From Viridothelium virens (taxonomy: Eukaryota > Ascomycota > Dothideomycetes > Trypetheliales > Trypetheliaceae), in contig ML991799.1 in NCBI GenBank assembly GCA_010094025.1, positions 186,001 through 250,000 of the forward strand: 64,000 bases of DNA. The letters run 5' to 3'. Positions within the stretch are counted from its first letter, which is position 1. Every line of letters starts with the position of its first letter. Of this stretch, positions 43,796-54,862 are shown piece after piece. Under the pieces are notes generated by a model that was given only the letters and a program-made list of their open reading frames with translations, ran no database searches and was not told where the DNA came from. The position numbers were made by a program, and so were the translations under genes.

Positions 43796-44876
43796 ATGGA
43801 CAACAAACGGCACCCGAGCTCGTTCCAGCAGTTGGAGAAACTTGGAGAAGGCACCTATGCAACGGTATGTCTGCCCATTACACATCAGCAGCCACGGTGA
43901 AGGAGCATGCGTGGTACAGACTCTGGGGCAAGACTAACGCTGACACTACCTCTAGGTATTCAAAGGACGGAATCGTCAGACCGGCGAATATGTCGCTCTC
44001 AAGGAGATACACCTAGACTCAGAGGAGGGCACGCCTTCAACCGCCATTCGCGAGATCTCTCTTATGAAGGAGCTCAAGCACGAAAACATTGTTTCACTTC
44101 ACGACGTCATACACACAGAGAATAAGCTGATGCTTGTCTTTGAATTCATGGATAGAGACCTGAAGAAGTATATGGACGCGAGAGGAGACCGTGGACAACT
44201 TGACACTCTGACCATCAAGTCATTCATGCATCAGCTTCTGCGAGGGATTGCCTTCTGTCACGACAACCGAGTCCTGCATCGAGACCTGAAGCCGCAAAAC
44301 CTGCTCATTAACGTCAAGGGTCAGCTCAAGCTTGGGGATTTCGGCCTTGCACGAGCATTCGGCATACCTGTGAATACCTTCTCAAATGAAGTAGTGACCC
44401 TCTGGTACCGCGCTCCGGATGTGCTCCTTGGCAGCCGCACCTACAATACCAGCATCGATATCTGGTCCGCAGGGTGCATCATGGCAGAGATGTACACCGG
44501 CCGTCCCCTCTTCCCTGGCACAACAAACGAAGACCAATTGCAGAAAATCTTCCGACTCATGGGAACGCCTTCGGAACGGTCTTGGCCGGGCATCGCATCG
44601 TTCCCCGAATACCGGCCCAATTTCCACGTCTACGCCACACAGGACCTTCGGCTCATCCTGCCACAAATCGACCAAGTCGGATTACAGCTGCTACAGCAGA
44701 TGCTCCAACTGCGCCCGGAGATGCGGATCACGGCCAACGCAGCCCTCCAACATCCGTGGTTCAATGACTTGCACCAACTCAGACAGGCGCAGCAGGCACA
44801 GCAGATGGCGCAACATCAGCAACAAATGGGGGGTGGAACGTATCCGTCGGGACAGTTGGCTCAAGGTGCTTATTGA
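43796..44876 (+). CDS. PHO85: Cyclin-dependent kinase of the PHO85/PhoA type
   Basis: Two exons, 43796-43864 and 43956-44876 (91 nt intron); 329 residues. A Ser/Thr kinase of the phosphate-response and polarity network, active with PCL-type cyclins. Visible elements are the glycine loop [20 protein letters not shown] with the ATP lysine, the cyclin helix [14 protein letters not shown], the catalytic [23 protein letters not shown], the activation segment [17 protein letters not shown], and [12 protein letters not shown]. The C-terminus adds a Gln-rich tail ([20 protein letters not shown]). PHO85 kinases naturally lack the activating threonine of other CDKs (here [10 protein letters not shown]). 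The ATG at 43796 gives the start [20 protein letters not shown], which fits the family. Confidence 0.95.
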
Positions 44877-44942
44877 ATCTGAGCTAAGCAAACCCGTTGC
44901 CGCTCTACGTATAATACAATATGCATCTTTACTCTTCTGGAC

Positions 44943-45324
44943 ATGACTATTGCTCTCATTGCTCCGCCCAATAATCCCATTTCGCGAGAGTTGCTGACAT
45001 CGGTTGATTTTGCTGCTGCGCCTAGGTCGTGGGAGCCTTACGTATGACGACTACCAGAGACGCTTGACGTTCCTGGAGAATTGGATGCCGGCGCGTAGGT
45101 TGACTTACGGCGCAGGGGAGGAAGACACCGGGAGCGGGGAGACTGTTTTCGAGCCCTCCTTTGCTGGGGACGCAGTCATTGTCACTAGTGGTCCTTCTGG
45201 TGCTTCTGGTACTTCTAGTACTTCTGGTCCTTCTGATACGTCTGGTCCTTCTGGTACTTCTGGTACTATTGATCCCCAACTTACACTTGTGGATCGCACC
45301 CTTCGCCACCCTCAAGGCCGATAG
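44943..45324 (+). other. Candidate small gene read in two frames (frameshift or single break)
   Basis: An ATG at 44943 opens MTIALIAPPNNPISRELLTS and stays open through RSWEPYV to a TGA at 45045-45047. Reading on after dropping one base (+1) continues as DDYQRRLTFLENWMPARRLT to a stop at 45322-45324. Both halves have codon-like composition. The second half contains a nine-unit Ser/Gly repeat. I recognise no family. It could be a gene with one frame break, a programmed +1 shift, or untranslated sequence of PHO85, whose stop is 66 bp upstream. Confidence 0.3.
45190..45270 (+). repeat. 9-bp minisatellite, nine units
   Basis: Nine tandem copies of a 9-base unit related to GGTCCTTCT / GGTACTTCT, with one or two changes per copy. 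In one forward frame it encodes repeats of Ser-Gly-Pro/Thr/Ala; the unit length keeps that frame open. Confidence 0.85.
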
Positions 45325-46224
45325 CAGCTGAAAACAAAAAAAAAAGGCGTTGGCTTCGGCGAGATTTATGTCAGTTCACACACTATGGCCACTGCATGGT
45401 AATTGTCACATTGCCTGCTCGGAATCATAGCCTTGGGCAAACCGGGCGATCATGGCGTTCAGCATTCTGCAGGTGATAGTTGGATTACTCTCAAGGTTCT
45501 TTCGCTTTACCCTTATTTTCTGAGAGGCTCATCGGTAACTCCTCGATTTACGGGGGGCACTGATGACCTTCTCAGCCCACATTTGCATGTGACGGCTCAT
45601 CAGTTCGGGGGGTAGAACGTCCTTTGGGTCTTTTTGCTTGCATTCATAATGCTACTGTAGTCGCGTCAACTTCTTTTTATGGCGGTCCTGTCTCGTATGC
45701 AGTAATGATCAACATTTGGACTTCTTCTCGATCTCGTATCTACCTTTCGGCCACTAACGGCCTTTTCCGAATTCCCATGTTCATGAACTCTACCTTGACC
45801 GGTGGTTCCACTATTCGCAATGCTCCCCTCACCCCACCAGTCACGCCAGTTTCGGCAAACCTTCCGCTTCTTAGCATTTAAGGCAGATTTACGTTACTAT
45901 CACAGTCCCATTACGCTGTGGGGCACAACAGCACCACGGGAACATCCGCGCTTGTCGATGTAATTCCCCATCGTCCTTCCGTATCTGATCTTTTCCGGCC
46001 TTTGGGTTCTCAAGAGACGGCAAGTTTACCGGACGGAAATGAATGCCTGGCAAGCCTTTCGGTATAATAGAGATGACGGTCTCAAGTGAATTTTCCAAAT
46101 ATTGTGTTGCGTTGTTGTTGGAGAGGCCCTCTTGTGTTCCTTTTGTATTGATTCTCAAAGCCTACTGCTCTCCTTTGTGCCATTCCGTTTGGAATATCAT
46201 AACGGCCTTCAACACCTAGCCACC
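45325..46224. other. Intergenic region upstream of second monooxygenase
   Basis: About 900 bp. A short A-run lies near 45336. A plus-strand frame (45624-45881) has no ATG at its head and no recognised domain; it may be relic sequence. The final 150 bp should be the monooxygenase promoter. Confidence 0.4.
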
Positions 46225-48272
46225 ATGTCTATAGACACAGATGTCCTCATTGCGGGGGCAGGCATGTCGGGTCTCGGTTTTGCCGTCCAGCTCGTCCGGA
46301 AGTTTGGTACACAGAGCTTTGAGCTCATAGAAAAGGCGGACGACGTTGGAGGCACTTGGAATATTAATTCCTATCCAGGCTGCGGATGTGATGTAAGTTT
46401 TCTTCATGTCCGAGTTTCTCATGATCTTCTGATAAACATTGAAATCATTAGGTCCCGTCGCATTTTTATTCCTATTCCTTTGCTCTTAACCCACACTGGT
46501 AAGCTTTCCAACACTCCCCCCGCGGCTTAGCAAGTGCAAATGTCTAATTGTTTCTGTAGGAGCAGAAAATACTCAATGCAATCTGAAATTCAAGCTTATT
46601 TTCGCTCCGTCGCTGATAGGTACAACATCATTCCACACATTCGTTTCCACTCTACGGTTGAGACAGCAACATGGGAGGAAGAAAGTTCGACGTGGTTGAT
46701 TTCAATCAAAGATACTAGAACTGGAGCTATGCAGCAACGACGCTCAAGAGTCTTCATTTCGGCGGTAGGAGCACTGTCGGTACCCAAAGAGTGCGAGATA
46801 CCCGGTGCCGAGGACTTCAAAGGTCATATCTTCCATTCCTCAAGATGGGACCATAGTTTCAAATGGGCAGATAAAGACGTCGTCGTCCTTGGTATGTAGT
46901 AGCACCTCTTTCCATAACCCTCCCAACCTAACATTCCCCCCCAACACTCCATTTGAGATCCGATCAGAAAGAAGCATAAGCTCATCTCCATCCTTCATTC
47001 AAGGCAACGGCTGCAGCGCCACTCAATTCGTCCCCATCCTCACCACCGGCCCCAGCCCAGTCCACCACCTCACCCAATTCGCCCGCCAAGCCCACTTCCT
47101 CGCCGCCCGCATCGACTTCGCCTACTCCTCCTCCTTCAAGTCTCTCATGCGCTATATGCCTCTAGCCATGCGCCTCTACCGCGCAAAGCTATACGCCGAC
47201 ATGGAGCGAGACTTCGCCGGCTTCGACATCACGACCGGCGCGTCCATTCGTGAAGGGCTGAAGCAGGAGAACCGGGCCTACGTGGAGCAGATGGCGCCGG
47301 AGCGGTACGTTGAGGCGCTGGTGCCGCGCACGACGATTGGGTGCAAGCGGAAGGTGCTGGATACGGGGTACCTTGCGTGTCTACACAGCAAGAATATGAA
47401 GCTGGTGGCGGACGACCCGGTGGTGGGGATTGAGGAGGAGGGTGTAGTGACGGAGGCAGGGAGGAAGGTGAAGGCGGATGCGATTGTGTTGGCGACGGGT
47501 TTTGCAACGCATCAGATGTTGTTCCCAATGGAGATACGGGGGAGGGAGGGCGTGAGTTTGAATGACCATGTGCGTACCCTCCCTTCCACAATTCTCTGCC
47601 TACAGAATGTCAGTACGATGCTGACAGCGTATCCAGTGGGAAAAAGAATCTGCAGGTGCCCCGTCAGCCTACTTCGGCACCTGCGTCCCCTCCTTTCCCA
47701 ACTTCTTTATCCTCATGGGACCGAACACCGTCACCGGCCACCTCAGTGTCATCTATACTGTTGAATGCCAGATCAATTTCGCCCTTCGCCTCATCGCTCC
47801 TATCTTGCGCTCGTCCCGTCCATCACTACTATCCTCCCTCCTCCCCTCGTCCTCCACTGTTGCAGTCACCGCTCAAGCTGCCCGCTACGACTCCGATTGG
47901 CTACAGTCGCGTCTGACGAAGCTCGTATGGTCTTCGGGCTGCAGGACTTGGGCACTGCATCCTGAGACAGGCCAAAACATTATGATGTATCCGGACCCGC
48001 AGTACATGTTTTGGCTGAGGAGTTTATGGGTGAGGTGGGGGGACTTCGAGTATGGAGCGGTGGGGAAGGAAAAAAAGGTTCAAAGAGGGCAAGACATGAT
48101 GAAGAAGGTCGGAATGGTTGGAGGATTGACGGCCGTCGCTGCGGCTGTAGCTATGATGCTCGCCGAAGGAAATGCGACGCTTAGAACGGTCGTCAGTGAC
48201 ATTGCGGCGAAAACAAGCGTAGTCGCATCTAGTCTCGGCATACAGGCGATGGATCTTCTAAGGACCTCGTAG
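46225..48272 (+). CDS. FAD-dependent monooxygenase, Baeyer-Villiger type, with hydrophobic C-terminus
   Basis: Five exons: 46225-46392, 46452-46498, 46560-46891, 47004-47569 and 47637-48272 (583 codons including the stop; 582 residues). It uses FAD and NADPH; the substrate is unknown. Motifs in order are DVLIAGAGMSGLGFAVQL (FAD), DDVGGTWNINSYPGCGCDV, VPSHFYSYSF, then FKGHIFHSSRW, which matches the FxGxxxHxxxW fingerprint of type I Baeyer-Villiger enzymes. Next are VVVLGNGCSATQFVPIL (second nucleotide site), VLATGFATHQ near the end of the NADPH part, and MGPNTVTGHLSVIY. After the catalytic region comes a hydrophobic helix (VGMVGGLTAVAAAVAMMLAE) near the C-terminus that could attach it to a membrane. 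It is unrelated in position to the other monooxygenase at 9.7-11.2 kb. Confidence 0.87.
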
Positions 48273-48638
48273 AGGCGATCATTTTTCTGTGGTGGCTCCA
48301 GAGGCGAAGACGACGTTACCAAACATAGACCCATGATATGACCAGCGATTTCACCTTTCGTTGAAAGAGCCTTAAATTTTGACTTGGTCAAGGATATGGA
48401 ATATTTGAAGGGCTCGTCATCGCACTCGGAGAGGCTTGTTTTTCCCTATCGTCCGTACGCTTTAAGAGACGCAGGGATCTGGCAAGGTAAGTACGGTGAT
48501 TCAGGCGAGATCGAGTACCTTAAACAAATTTCAATTCGAGTAGTATTCCAAATATTTAGGTGGTAACGAGCTCGCTGCCAAGCTGATAGCCAAGAATCAT
48601 GTGCGTCTTCTCAACACTCAATAGAACACCCAGACAGG
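48273..48638. other. Convergent intergenic region
   Basis: 366 bp between the monooxygenase stop (+) and the SET-protein stop (-). No gene seen. Confidence 0.5.
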
Positions 48639-50819
48639 TCAGACGTCTGTTTCGTGCGACTCCCACTTACACCTTTCACAAAGACAATGACCTCCTAACG
48701 CCCCAGCAGCCCATTCCTAGTTATGATCAGCAAAATCATCTCTGGAATATTGTTCCAGCGAGAACACTCACCCGTCTGTCATGAACCGGCAAATCGACAT
48801 CACAATAATGCCCCAAAATCTCTTCCCCCTTCCGAATCCCCGCCTCCACGGGACCTCTCTCCTCCACCTCCCCATCCTCCTCGCTCCCCCCCTCCGCCAC
48901 CTTATTCTTATCCTTCCCCCTCCTCCTCCTCGTCCATCTCTTTCTCTCCCCTCGCACCACAAACCGCACGCTCCCACCCCACTCCCACCCCACATTCGGA
49001 TCGCAGCTATGATTCGCCAAACACCACGACGGATGCACGGCGCCGACCTCCGGCCCCCTCGCCACGCTGCCCCGCCCCCGCGCACCCGTTAGTCGCGCCG
49101 ACGCCGTCCCGCGGAACTTGGCGTACAGCGTGTTGAAGACCCAGACGTCGTAGCGGGCGGCGTGGGCGAAGGGGTCGATGTCGAGCTGCGAGAGCATGTG
49201 CAGCGGGAGGAGGATGTTGGCGGCGAAGGTGAAGGGGAGGGTGCGGGGGTGGTGATGGAAGGGGTCGGAGGACGAGGAGGGCGGCGAGGGAGAGGATGAG
49301 GATGGGGAGGGGGCAGTAGTGGTGGTGGTGGTGGAAGCTGAGTCGGGAGGAAGAGGATGGTTGGTGAAGTCGCCCCAGATGTATTTGACTTCGGGGAGGT
49401 CGAGGGGGTGGACGTCTTGCGTTTCCGCCATGGCGAGGGTGCGGAGCAGGAGCAGAGTGTAGAGGGCTGAGGCGGCTTCGGTGGGGGCTACGTCTTTGGC
49501 GATGGATTCGACGGAGCGGTTGCAGAGGGCGGCGTGGTAGGTGGCTTGGGCGAGGTCGTGGCATTGCTGGCTGCAGAAGATGGCGGTGTCGCATTCAGCA
49601 CAGGAGACGGTGTTGGTAGCAGTTATTGAGTTGAGTTCGGGGAGGTCGGAGCTACAAGCGTCACAAAGAGTGTCGTTGAGGCGGTTGTTGGCTGTCAAAA
49701 CTGACGTCTCATCCAAAATGATTTCTCCCGGAGCGAGATCCTCTGAAGCGAAGACACCGAGTTGTTTGATCGTAGAGGTATTCTCAGAAGCGCTTAAGTT
49801 ACCATGAATAGTAAGTATTACGAAGCCACAAGAGGAATAATAAGTACAAGCAGATAAATGGCGCCAAAATCTTGTAAGTCCTCTCGGAAGGCTGGTAGGC
49901 TCACCTTTGATCTGAATTGTTGTGGTCCGGGGACAATACTGGCAGCTCAGTTACACGTACTTCCAGTTTGGGGGCTACTTTATGCATTTCAAGGTTCATT
50001 GTTTGGAGCGAAGCTTCGGATAGGCGATCAGGTTCATAGTCGTTCCATGGATAGAGTTCTCGGCGGACATAGCTTTGTTCTGGCCATTCAGACGTGGGAA
50101 GTGATTCGAAATCAACAGTACCATCCTTCTCCTTGAGATGACAGCAAGCCTTTTGTTGCATGAGGACGGCGAGTTCCTCTAGCTTGGACGAATCAACGTT
50201 TGGGACATCTTTTAGAGTCTGCAGTCCTCTCGAACATAGGTCCATGGCGCTGCGGAGACATCCGCAGTCGATGAGTGCCTGAACGAGCAGTCGATATCTG
50301 TATGTAGCATTAGCCCTTGAGTCGACGCACCCTACCGGACTGATTAGGGTTGATCGGAGATAAGACTTCATTTTACATACCACTGACAATTGGGGGAGGA
50401 TGAAATGACTATCCCCGGTGAAGCTGTACATGGCGCCTCCAAGTCAGTAGTCAAAAAAATATAAGAGCTTACGCTATCTCGCGCCAGGGGCCGCTGGCAA
50501 GTGCCATAATTCTATCATTGGAGATACCCTTCGGCTGCTCTGATCCCTTGTCCTGAAGTGTGAGTCCTGCAACGGCATCGGCCAGGTCGTCACCGGGAGA
50601 CTTCAGAAAATTCTGTGCGGCTTCGAAAGCCTGTTCATGATATTCTCCAGAATCTTCAAGTACCTCGTCTATTAAAAGTAGAGCCTTGTAGGCATAGCCA
50701 GCAGCGAGATCGGGATATCTCAGACTTTTGAGCCTCTGCGACAGCGCTAGATGGACAGCTACACTGTAAGGCTCATTTATCAGATTCGTCTGTAAGATAC
50801 TTAGATTGGCAAGAGTCAT
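48639..50819 (-). CDS. TPR-SET-MYND protein (SMYD-like, putative lysine methyltransferase)
   Basis: Four exons: 50819-50473, 50297-49905, 49792-48772 and 48716-48639 (613 codons including the stop; 612 residues). The N-terminal 240 residues are helical, TPR-like (SVAVHLALSQRLKSLRYPDL, YRLLVQALIDCGCLRSAMDL). The SET domain begins at LGVFASEDLAPGEIILDE and is split by a MYND finger (CDACSSDLPEL, then CAECDTAIFCSQQCHDL), then a low-complexity Thr/Ser/Pro/His insert. It resumes with NHSCDPNVGWEW and GEEILGHYCDVDLP, the SAM- and substrate-binding signatures. The short last exon supplies EWAAGALGGHCLCERC, the post-SET cysteines. A basic/acidic insertion (RKRWTRRRRGKDKNK) interrupts the SET core. 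The substrate is unknown. It is divergent from the MFS gene, 311 bp apart. Confidence 0.85.
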
Positions 50820-51130
50820 GGTAGAAGCTAAAGTCCGATTTGAGATTTGACTGCTTGATAGAGGCTTTGGAGGAGGTTGTGTGCTGGTGTTTTTTTTTTT
50901 TTTTTTTCTTTTTATGCAAGAGTCATGTATTACATTACGGAACGCTCTGGTGCGCTCATCCCGCAAGCTAGATCAGTACCAAAAGTGGAGATGATCAAAG
51001 AACTTTTGGCTTGGTCCGCGATAAAAGCGTGAGTCACGCCATTTGCACTGGGACTTTTGATCACACTTTTGCTCGTAAGAATTGCAACTTCTATGAGAAA
51101 TTCAATTTGTATTCAAAGATACTTTGAAAC
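50820..51130. promoter_or_regulatory. Shared divergent promoter with poly(T) tract
   Basis: The 311 bp between the SET-protein and MFS starts. It contains a T-rich run at about 50889-50914, interrupted by a single C. Poly(dA:dT) tracts exclude nucleosomes in fungal promoters, so this probably serves one or both genes. Confidence 0.5.
50889..50914. repeat. Poly(T) tract
   Basis: A run of 18 to 19 T followed by C and five more T, in the divergent promoter of the SET and MFS genes. Confidence 0.9.
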
Positions 51131-52897
51131 ATGACCTTTTCTATAAGCGGCCTTCTGGACGGCCTTGCACGCCTATCTATGCCCATTTGGGCAAGGGCAG
51201 AAAGACGCCCAGCATTCCTGCACGTAAGATCATCCAAATTGTTCATCATGTTGAGTGTCAGTATAGCTACTTTCACGGTATGTCTGATTTTGTCTTGGAG
51301 ATACAATCGCTAAGGAGTCCTGGTTGATGCCCACGTCAGGACATATTTTTATACGCTGTCATTGTTCCTGTGATACCTTTTGCCCTAGAAACGCGAGCTG
51401 GTGTAGCACCGGAAAGGGGTGAGTCGCTCGCAGGAACCCGATGATTATTGCCCATTGCTGATTGTATGCCATTTTAGTTCAATACTGGGTTAGTTTGCTT
51501 GTTGCTATCTATGGGGCGGCATTGCTTGCGGCGGCTCGTAAGTGTTTCTGCTGCTCCAAGCTATACCTATACTGAATCTTCCAGCATTCTGCGGTTGGTT
51601 TGCCGACCACACCACAACTCGCCGAGCACCACTGTTGCTGGGTCTCCTTGCTCTCGCTGGAGCAACGGTGATGCTTTGCGTGGGTTCCAGCGTAGGTGTC
51701 ATAATTGCAGGTCGAATCTTGCAAGGTGTGTCCGCCGCTGTCGTATGGGTTGTTGGGCTTGCATTGCTAGTGGATACTGTTGGCGAAAAAGAGATTGGAC
51801 AAGCGATGGGATACATGGGCTTAGCTATGAGCTTAGGAATTCTTGTTGGACCGCTGCTTGGTGGCGTTGTTTTCGCAGCGTGCGTTCACTCAACTCGGCC
51901 GATATGATATATCCTGCTAACAAGACGTAGCGCAGGCTACTACGCGGTCTTCGCGATGACATTCGGACTGATTGGACTGGACATCGTCCTGCGACTCGTT
52001 TTGATCGAAAAGAAGGTTGCGCGAAAATGGACTGACATGGATGAGATACCTACCAATGACATCCCTTCAGTCTCAGATGCGGGTGATGTGGAATTAAGAC
52101 TTCAACAGATGGACTCGCGGTCCAAAAGGGCCGATACAGCGGCACACGACGGCCAGAGCGAAGGAGTACAGGCCGAAGATCATAGTAAATCGACAAGCCT
52201 TCGACACCGTCTGCCACCAGTCATCACGTTGCTCAGCTCGCGCCGCCTCCTTGCTGGCCTCTGGGGTTGTCTGGTCCTCGCCGGTCTGTTAACTTCTTTT
52301 GACGCAACCTTACCGCTGTTTGTTCGCAACACGTTTGGATGGTCCTCGACTGGTGCCGGTCTTATTTTCCTTGCCCTCGTTATACCGACTCTCGTATCTC
52401 CATTGATTGGAAAATTGAGCGATCGTCATGGTCCAAGATGGTTTGTGACTGCAGGTTTCGTGATCAATACACCGTTTCTAGTGCTTCTGAGATATGTGAC
52501 GCATGATAGCCTGAGCCAAAAGGTCTTGCTATGTGCGTTGTTGTTTTTTGTTGGGTTAAGTACTACGTTGGTGTTTGCCCCAATTAGTGCGGAGATCACA
52601 CACGTCGTAGAAGCCAAGGAAAAGAAAAGCCCGGGGCTCTACGGGACAAATGGGGCAATGGCACAGGCGTATGGGCTTTTTAACATGGCCTGGGCGGGCG
52701 GTACTCTTGTCGGGCCAGTTTGGGCTGGTATGGTAAAGGAAAGGGCTGGATGGGGCACAATGGCCTGGTCTCTTGCGCTCCTGAGCTTCGTAACTGCATT
52801 CCCTACTGCTGTCTGGACTGGAGGCTTGATAACCAGACCCGTGCGCCGAAGCATGGCACAGCAACAGAATTCGGCCCCTCTCAATGCTGAGTGCTAG
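51131..52897 (+). CDS. MFS transporter, vesicular-monoamine/DHA1-like
   Basis: Five exons: 51131-51277, 51340-51418, 51478-51537, 51585-51879 and 51931-52897 (516 codons including the stop; 515 residues). A proton-coupled carrier of the major facilitator superfamily with about 12 membrane helices. Visible features are the first helix FIMLSVSIATFTDIFLYAVI and VPVIPFALE, a motif-A-like loop FCGWFADHTTTRRAPLLLG, helices through GLALLVDTVGEKEIGQAMGY (VDT signature), a hydrophilic central loop of about 80 residues with charged residues and an SRS-rich part, then the second half starting LLAGLWGCLVLAGLLTSFDA, with LIGKLSDRHGPRWF as the repeated loop. This is the pattern of fungal VMAT-type MFS carriers. 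The substrate is unknown. The four early introns are 47-62 nt. Confidence 0.87.
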
Positions 52898-54349
52898 TAG
52901 TGAGCAAAATAAGGATCGCTCACCACACTCATCGCCTGATATGGGATTTGCAGTATGCGGAGCGGCCTGAAGGGAGCGAGCAAATCACATCGCCAATGAT
53001 TATGTCGCAGCCAAAACTCACCTTGAAACGTTCGTGGGTCCATGGAAGTCCAGGCTTGATCATGTACGATTTTGCGCAGTCCGAACCTTTAGCTAGAACG
53101 ATCCTCGCAATCTGCACAAAGATTGCTGCTATTGGCTCCTAACGACACTGCATTGGTAGCGAAGAGTAGTGAACCTAAAAAGGCGTAACGCAAGCAGCAG
53201 TCATACGGATGGCCATGTCTCGACGTTGGCCTCGTGGTAGTTAAGTAGAGACCGGTCTAGACCGTTGTTCATTTCTGTCAGGCGGTTCGGTCCGTTGTTG
53301 GTAAACGAGGCTTGACCGGATAAACGGTGGATAGAGGAGGGTATTATTCCGTACGGCTGCATGATCATTATTTCGTCTGGTCCATACGATGGCAATCTGT
53401 TTGCGACTCAAAGGTTCGGAGAAATAGGTTGAAGTGCGATTTCCGTAATTAGAATGACTATCCTGGTGGTCAAACAGCGGAAAATAGGAAGGGACAAAAG
53501 GGCGCTCGAGCTTGAGGCAAACAGGACAGAGGCGTAATATGGATTGTTACACGACAAACTCTGAGAGTATATTGGGAAATGGCTGTGTGATGGAGCGTTT
53601 GCTGCGGTAAGTACGGAATTGGAGTACAGCGCAGAGTTAGTCCTTGCAGGGCTTGGGCATTTCCTTCAAGAATACAGGGTCGACATTTCCTGGAGGTAAT
53701 GTTGATTTAAGGAGATTACGCGTTACTGACGAAGCATCCTTTTATCATGGCTACAAGTGCATTGAACACAAGAAGCCAAGCTCTTGGAAGTGCTGGATGG
53801 AGAAGGCAACCTCCTCGCATTAAAAGGTTGCCTAAGCCACGAGTCGGCCTTCGGGGCTTGGCCGGAGTACGGAGTAACCACGGCGTAACCACGGTGTAAC
53901 CGGTGCAGGCAAGAGGCCTCCAGGCCTCGTAGGCGACTGCGTGTTCCCTTCGGCGTTTTCAATTGACTCACGACTTAGCGCCGACCAATTGGATGCCTCA
54001 GGAGGCTGAGCTGCATCTAAGCATCACGTGAGCTGGCCTCTAACAAAGGTCGCAGTGTGGCGGTTGGCGATCCTTAGATGAATCTCGATTCTCGAACGTT
54101 TCGTAGGCAAGGTGGGCCAAGCTTGCCCAAGAATACCTACCTAACCTTACGCAAGGATGGGCAAGGATGCGCTCTTGCCTTCCAGCCCTGTCATCCTCCT
54201 CCCTCGACATGTTTTGGGCCCATGCCGCCTTCCGTGGCATCGCCGATGGCCAGGCTTCAACTTTATGATCGTGATTTAACAACCGCGACCGCCGCGCTAC
54301 TCCATTCATCCGCCAACTATTCACCTACACTCGAGATCAACGTCTCCCG
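52898..54349. other. 1.45 kb intergenic region
   Basis: No gene seen. A small tandem repeat lies at 53871-53903, and a copy of TACGGAGT sits next to it. The last part should be the promoter of the zinc-ribbon-like gene. A pair GGTCTAGACC near 53253 is a 10-bp palindrome. Confidence 0.4.
53871..53903. repeat. 11-bp tandem repeat, three units
   Basis: Units GGAGTAACCAC, GGCGTAACCAC and GGTGTAACCGG in a row, each differing by one or two bases. Confidence 0.75.
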
Positions 54350-54862
54350 ATGCTGTCACACACTGTTATAAACTCCCAATCCACCCCAACCGAGAACTCT
54401 ACGGCCAGTCAGACGTGCTATTTCTCCCTCAGAGTCCAGACAAACTCTCATTTCTCGGACGAGACACCTTGCTCGTCGCCAACGTCAGCCGAGTTTTCAG
54501 CGTCTGGCACGCTGTCTGATCCGAACAACCCTTTACTCGCCCTTCGTGGAAATTCTCTCGACATGGCCTCTCCCACCCGCGGCAGTATACTCCAGCTCCA
54601 GACAGCTGCGGCCCACCCCTCGCGTCCTCGACCTCAACCACTTCAGGATATGCTTGTCACGAGTGACGATTCCAGTGACTCTTCCTCCTCTTCTTCGATA
54701 AGTTCCAGCTCCACTCCGGCTATTCAAACAGTCCGATGCTCAAGATGTCACCGAACGACGAGCGTCGACAATTCAATGCCGCAAAAGAGCGGGATGCTCC
54801 AGTACGGAGTGAACCAGTGGTACTGCACGCGATGCGCTACCATCGTTGGCTACGGACGCTGA
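54350..54862 (+). CDS. Small Ser-rich protein with C-terminal zinc-ribbon-like CxxC pairs
   Basis: 170 residues from the ATG at 54350, or 98 from the in-frame ATG at 54566 (MASPTRGSILQLQTAA), which has the stronger start context (G at -3 and +4) and may be the true start. The middle is a Ser-rich run (SDDSSDSSSSSSISSSS). The C-terminus has RCSRCHRTTS and GVNQWYCTRCATIVGYGR: two CxxC pairs spaced about 30 residues, enough for one zinc. I believe short proteins with this ending are conserved in filamentous ascomycetes, but I know no function. Single exon. Confidence 0.6.
   Translation: MLSHTVINSQSTPTENSTASQTCYFSLRVQTNSHFSDETPCSSPTSAEFSASGTLSDPNNPLLALRGNSLDMASPTRGSILQLQTAAAHPSRPRPQPLQDMLVTSDDSSDSSSSSSISSSSTPAIQTVRCSRCHRTTSVDNSMPQKSGMLQYGVNQWYCTRCATIVGYGR

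Noticed and set aside
44943-45324. Ornithine decarboxylase antizyme, because of the +1 shift geometry
   Set aside because: The second frame has none of the conserved antizyme blocks I know, and it contains a minisatellite instead.
50381-50423. Extra 43-nt mini-exon in the SET-protein gene
   Set aside because: Its splice sites look acceptable, but its phase does not fit the next acceptor; a single 175-nt intron keeps the frame and the family sequence.
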